The translations under genes and the position numbers were made by a program. Shown here in pieces: positions 30,227 through 33,062 of a stretch of 33,062 bases of DNA. How positions within the stretch are numbered: the stretch's first letter is position 1; every line of letters starts with the position of its first letter. The stretch comes from an uncultured Acidimicrobiales bacterium (lineage in GTDB: Bacteria > Actinomycetota > Acidimicrobiia > Acidimicrobiales > SHLQ01). The notes under the pieces were generated by a model. It was not told the origin of the DNA and made no database searches. It saw nothing but the letters and a program-made list of their open reading frames with translations. The stretch is taken from the NCBI GenBank assembly GCA_938038815.1, contig CALHTF010000011.1:1-33062 (forward strand). Reading direction: 5' to 3'.

Positions 30227-31748
30227 CAGCCCGCACACCTTTGACGAGAACCTCTCCGCTGCGGGCGAGCACCTCGCCCGGTTTCGCGAGTCACCGCTGC
30301 ACCACCTGATAGCCGGCGAAGCGCGCCCGAGTGTTGGTGGCGAGGTCTTCACCAACGTCTCGCCCATCGATGGAACCGAGCTTGGCGAGGTGGCATCGGG
30401 CGGCGCAGTCGACATTGCCGCCGCCGCCGAGGCCGCCACCGAAGCCTTTGGGGCGTGGAGCAAAACACCAGGTGAAAAGCGTAAAGCAGTACTGCACGAC
30501 GTGGCCGACCTGATCGAAGAACGCGCCCATCAGATCGCCGTGACCGAGTGTGTCGACACCGGCCAGACGATGAGGTTCATGAGTGCCGCGGCGCTACGGG
30601 GCGCGGCAAACTTTCGATTCTTCGCCGACCGCGCGCCCGGTGCCGCCGACGGCCAGTCGCTCCCCACCGCCGACCACGTGAACTACACCACCCGTTCGGC
30701 GATCGGGCCGGTCGGGGTCATCACGCCGTGGAACACGCCGTTCATGCTGAGTACGTGGAAGATCGCGCCGGCGCTGGCCGCTGGTTGCACGGTGGTGCAC
30801 AAGCCGGCCGAGTGGAGCCCGTACACCGCCCATCTGTTGGCCGAAATCGCCGGTGAAGCTGGGCTTCCGATCGGGGCGCTCAACGTGGTGCACGGCATGG
30901 GCGAGACCGCCGGCAAGAGCCTCACCGAACACCCCGATATCAAAGCGATTGCGTTCGTGGGCGAGTCGTCGACCGGCTCTCGGATCCAAGAACAAGGGGC
31001 CGCGACGCTCAAGCGGCTGCACTTTGAGCTGGGCGGGAAGAACCCGGTGATCGTGTTCGACGACGCCGATCTCGATCGGGCCGCCGACGCGGTGATTTTT
31101 ATGATCTACAGCCTCAACGGCGAACGGTGTACCAGCTCGAGTCGGGTGCTCATCCAAAGCTCGATCTATGAGTCGTTCACCGAACGACTCGCCGAGAAGA
31201 TGAAGTCGGTTCCGGTCGGTCACCCGCTCGATCCGACGAGTGTGGTGGGCCCGATGATCCACCCTCGCCATCACGAGAAGGTGGCCGGTTACCGCGCCAT
31301 CGCCGAAGCCGATGGAGCCACCGTGATCGACGGCACGCCATGGGCCGAAGCACCTGCGGCGGGTCAGTGGGTCACCCCGATGCTGTTCACCAACGCAACC
31401 AACCAGATGCGGATCGCCCAAGAAGAGATCTTCGGACCGGCCCTCACCGCGATTGCGTTCGACGATGAGGCCGACGCGATCAAGATCGCCAACGACACGC
31501 AGTACGGGTTGGCCGGTTACCTCTGGACCAGCGACGTGGGCCGGGCGCACCGGGTCGCCCATGCGCTCGAGGCGGGGATGATTTGGGTCAACTCGCAGAA
31601 CGTTCGCCACCTACCCGCGCCGTTTGGCGGTACCAAGGCCAGCGGGATTGGACGCGACGGTGGCGACTGGAGTTTCGATTTCTATACCGAGACCAAGAAC
31701 ATCGCCATCGCCTTCGACACTCACGCCATTCCGAAGTTGGGCGGCTAA
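30219..31748 (+). CDS. hpaE: 5-carboxymethyl-2-hydroxymuconate-semialdehyde dehydrogenase
   Basis: A 509-residue NAD-dependent aldehyde dehydrogenase. Active-site residues are all present: N172 in ITPWNTPFM, K195 in HKPAEWSP, the cofactor loop FVGESSTGSRI, general base E270 in LHFELGGKNP and nucleophile C304 in NGERCTSSSR. The NGERCTSSSR form, FELGGKNPVIVF and the EEIFGPALT segment are as in HpaE and the related 2-hydroxymuconate-semialdehyde dehydrogenases. It oxidises the ring-cleavage semialdehyde to the tricarboxylate. GGAGG lies 8 nt before the ATG, inside hpaF. A 3-bp gap separates it from the LigA-like gene. Confidence 0.91.
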   Translation: MADSPHTFDENLSAAGEHLARFRESPLHHLIAGEARPSVGGEVFTNVSPIDGTELGEVASGGAVDIAAAAEAATEAFGAWSKTPGEKRKAVLHDVADLIEERAHQIAVTECVDTGQTMRFMSAAALRGAANFRFFADRAPGAADGQSLPTADHVNYTTRSAIGPVGVITPWNTPFMLSTWKIAPALAAGCTVVHKPAEWSPYTAHLLAEIAGEAGLPIGALNVVHGMGETAGKSLTEHPDIKAIAFVGESSTGSRIQEQGAATLKRLHFELGGKNPVIVFDDADLDRAADAVIFMIYSLNGERCTSSSRVLIQSSIYESFTERLAEKMKSVPVGHPLDPTSVVGPMIHPRHHEKVAGYRAIAEADGATVIDGTPWAEAPAAGQWVTPMLFTNATNQMRIAQEEIFGPALTAIAFDDEADAIKIANDTQYGLAGYLWTSDVGRAHRVAHALEAGMIWVNSQNVRHLPAPFGGTKASGIGRDGGDWSFDFYTETKNIAIAFDTHAIPKLGG

Positions 31749-31751
31749 GCG

Positions 31752-32111
31752 ATGTCGCTCTACTTCGTACAGAAGTTTCTCTTCGAACTCAACCGAGACG
31801 AGGGTTTGCAGGAGCGCTACCACGCCGACCGCGAGGCGGTTTTGGCACGCTATGACCTCACCGAAGAAGAGCAGGCGGCGTTGGTGGCGCCCGATATTGG
31901 CCTGCTGTTTCACCTGGGCGTGAACGGCCAGATACTCATGCACTTTGCGGCGCTGCACCAGATCGAGTGGGCCGACTACTTGCAGCGAATGCGCGACGGC
32001 ATCGCCGAGCACGGGCCAGTACGCGAAGGTGTGTATGCGATGACGGGATACGAGGGGGTCGATGTGCATACCGATGCGCTCGGCCAGAGCACCGATGGGG
32101 GCAGCGAATGA
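31752..32111 (+). CDS. LigA-like small subunit of an extradiol dioxygenase
   Basis: A 119-residue all-helical protein of the LigA type. It starts SLYFVQKFLFELNRDEGLQERYHADRE, continues RYDLTEEEQAALVAPDIGLLFHLGVNGQILMHF and ends with a polar tail. In protocatechuate 4,5-dioxygenase the small subunit LigA packs over the active site of LigB and helps form the substrate pocket. Here it sits 3 bp after hpaE and overlaps the LigB-like gene by 4 bp (ATGA), so a 1:1 complex is expected. The usual HpaD of enteric hpa operons has no separate LigA subunit, so its presence is notable. Confidence 0.8.
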   Translation: MSLYFVQKFLFELNRDEGLQERYHADREAVLARYDLTEEEQAALVAPDIGLLFHLGVNGQILMHFAALHQIEWADYLQRMRDGIAEHGPVREGVYAMTGYEGVDVHTDALGQSTDGGSE

Positions 32112-32935
32112 GTTTGGTCTATGCCGGCGTTTGCAGCCACGCACCCGGAATCACCGGCCGAGCCGACCAGGCCGACCCAGACGTGCGAGACCGGTTTTAT
32201 GCGTCGTTCCACCAGATGCGGGCCGACATCGAAGCGTCGGGTGCGGAGGCGATCATCGTCATCGCCGCCGAGCACTTCGCCAACTTCTTCATGAACAACA
32301 TGCCGAGCTTTGCGATCGGCATGGCCGATTCGTACCCCGGCCCGATCGAGGACTCGACATGGCTCGGTATCGACAAATTCACCGCGCCCGGCGACCGCGG
32401 TCTCTCCGAACGCATGATCACCGAGGTCAGCCAGACCGTCGATGTGTCGTACGCCGAGGAGTGGAAGTTCGACCACGGGATCGCCGTTCCGCTGCACTTC
32501 CTTACGCCCAAGTTCGACACCACCATCATCCCGGTAAACATCAACTGTCAGGGTCCGCCACTCACCCCGTTGCATCGAGCGTGGGCGTTCGGCGAGGCAT
32601 TGCGCCGGGCCGCCGATTCGGTTCCGGAGAAGATCGCTATCGTCGGCACCGGCGGCATCTCGCACTGGCCGGCGACCCCCGACTCGGGCAAGGTCAACGA
32701 GGCGTGGGACCGCGACTTTCTCGACCGGTGGTGCCGTAACGACAAGGACGCCCTGCTTTCCTACAACGACGCCGAGGTTTATAAAGACGCAGGTCAGGGT
32801 GGGTTTGAGATTCGCACGTTCATCACGGTCGCGGCGGCTGCTGGCGGTGCGACTGGCGTGGTGCACTTCTGCGAGCCCATCCCCATCTTTGCCGTGAGCT
32901 GCACCGTGGCCAGCTACGACCTGGCGGCGCAATGA
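32108..32935 (+). CDS. LigB-type class III extradiol ring-cleavage dioxygenase
   Basis: A 275-residue catalytic subunit that opens a catechol-type ring next to its two hydroxyls with O2 and Fe(II). All active-site residues can be placed by comparison with LigB: iron ligands H11 in VCSHAPG, H56 in AAEHFANFF and E234 in GGFEIRTF, plus H123 in KFDHGIAVPL and the catalytic base H186 in GTGGISHWPA. The product of the surrounding hpa genes suggests 3,4-dihydroxyphenylacetate as substrate, but protocatechuate, gallate or a related catechol is possible. It overlaps the LigA-like gene by 4 bp and the P450 gene by 4 bp (ATGA), so the three are a coupled unit. Confidence 0.88.
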   Translation: MSLVYAGVCSHAPGITGRADQADPDVRDRFYASFHQMRADIEASGAEAIIVIAAEHFANFFMNNMPSFAIGMADSYPGPIEDSTWLGIDKFTAPGDRGLSERMITEVSQTVDVSYAEEWKFDHGIAVPLHFLTPKFDTTIIPVNINCQGPPLTPLHRAWAFGEALRRAADSVPEKIAIVGTGGISHWPATPDSGKVNEAWDRDFLDRWCRNDKDALLSYNDAEVYKDAGQGGFEIRTFITVAAAAGGATGVVHFCEPIPIFAVSCTVASYDLAAQ

Positions 32936-33062
32936 GTAACGAAGCGGGGGCCAACACGAGCTATCACCAAGAGCGCGAGACCGCGAACAGTGCACCCGGC
33001 GGGTGCCCGGTGAATCACTCGTGGAGTCCGCTCAACGACGACTACCTGGCCGAGCCCTACAG
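32932..33062 (+). CDS. Cytochrome P450, N-terminal fragment (runs off the window)
   Basis: An ATG in an ATGA overlap with the LigB-like gene opens a frame of 43 codons to the window end. The sequence reads MSNEAGANTSYHQE, then APGGCPVNHSWSPLNDDYLAEPY. The C-P-V followed by S-P-L-x(6)-L-x-x-P-Y block is a common N-terminal signature of soluble bacterial P450s; the heme-binding cysteine lies outside the window. Its place in the operon suggests it prepares the catechol substrate, for instance by ring hydroxylation or O-demethylation of a methoxylated phenylacetate or other aromatic. The identification rests on a short segment. Confidence 0.62.
   Translation, partial: MSNEAGANTSYHQERETANSAPGGCPVNHSWSPLNDDYLAEPY

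Noticed and set aside
29077-30309. 410-codon plus-strand open frame
   Set aside because: Crosses antisense hpaG, the control region and out-of-frame hpaF; no family resemblance.
30594-31610. 338-codon minus-strand open frame
   Set aside because: Antisense to hpaE, which has a complete aldehyde dehydrogenase active site.
31976-32995. 339-codon minus-strand open frame
   Set aside because: Antisense to the LigA-like and LigB-like genes, with all LigB active-site residues intact on the plus strand.
1-33062. CRISPR arrays, insertion sequences, tRNA or rRNA genes
   Set aside because: No regularly spaced repeats, transposase motifs, cloverleaf-like or rRNA-like sequence were noticed on either strand by eye.

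Overview
The window is GC-rich and densely coded. It most likely comes from an actinobacterium, and the Acidimicrobiia (Ilumatobacter-type) are my best guess. The grounds are indirect: a Mycobacterium-like dCTP deaminase with the HSTAGF motif, an EtfD-type membrane Fe-S oxidoreductase, a WhiG/FliA-class sigma factor, and many starts that look leaderless (a TANNNT hexamer about 6 nt before ATG/GTG). No rRNA, tRNA, CRISPR array or insertion sequence was seen.

Region 1 (1-10526) is mixed housekeeping and accessory genes: a secreted neocarzinostatin-like protein cut by the window edge, two small proteins (53 and 45 aa), a 2-oxoglutarate/Fe(II)-type dioxygenase, a DUF1203 protein, an M28 peptidase lipoprotein, a methyltransferase, a Cys-rich membrane-anchored protein, a saccharopine-dehydrogenase-like protein, a FliA/WhiG sigma factor with a FliA-like promoter in front of it, a TauE/SafE exporter, a CpdA-like phosphodiesterase, a GNAT protein and dcd.

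Region 2 (10530-22813) is a surface-polysaccharide locus in two divergent arms. The minus arm (17167 to 10530) holds an APH-like kinase, three methyltransferases, GDP-mannose 4,6-dehydratase and GDP-L-fucose synthase (so GDP-L-fucose is made) and a GT4 glycosyltransferase. The plus arm (17257 to 22813) holds an 892-residue membrane protein that looks like a flippase (Wzx-like) joined to a repeat-unit polymerase (Wzy-like), a WcaF-like acetyltransferase and two related glycosyltransferases.

Region 3 (22810-27537) has an EtfD-like membrane Fe-S oxidoreductase, divergent from an orphan winged-helix regulator. Their shared intergenic region carries a 27-bp imperfect direct repeat. Leaderless gpmI (phosphoglycerate mutase) follows.

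Region 4 (27600-33062) is a divergent aromatic-degradation cluster. hpaG-hpaR-hpaH run on the minus strand; hpaF-hpaE, a LigA/LigB-type two-subunit extradiol dioxygenase and a truncated cytochrome P450 run on the plus strand. The lower pathway is that of homoprotocatechuate (3,4-dihydroxyphenylacetate) meta-cleavage, but ring opening appears to be done by a LigAB-type enzyme and the oxidation upstream of it may be done by a P450. The flippase-polymerase fusion and this hybrid catabolic cluster are the two most unusual systems here.
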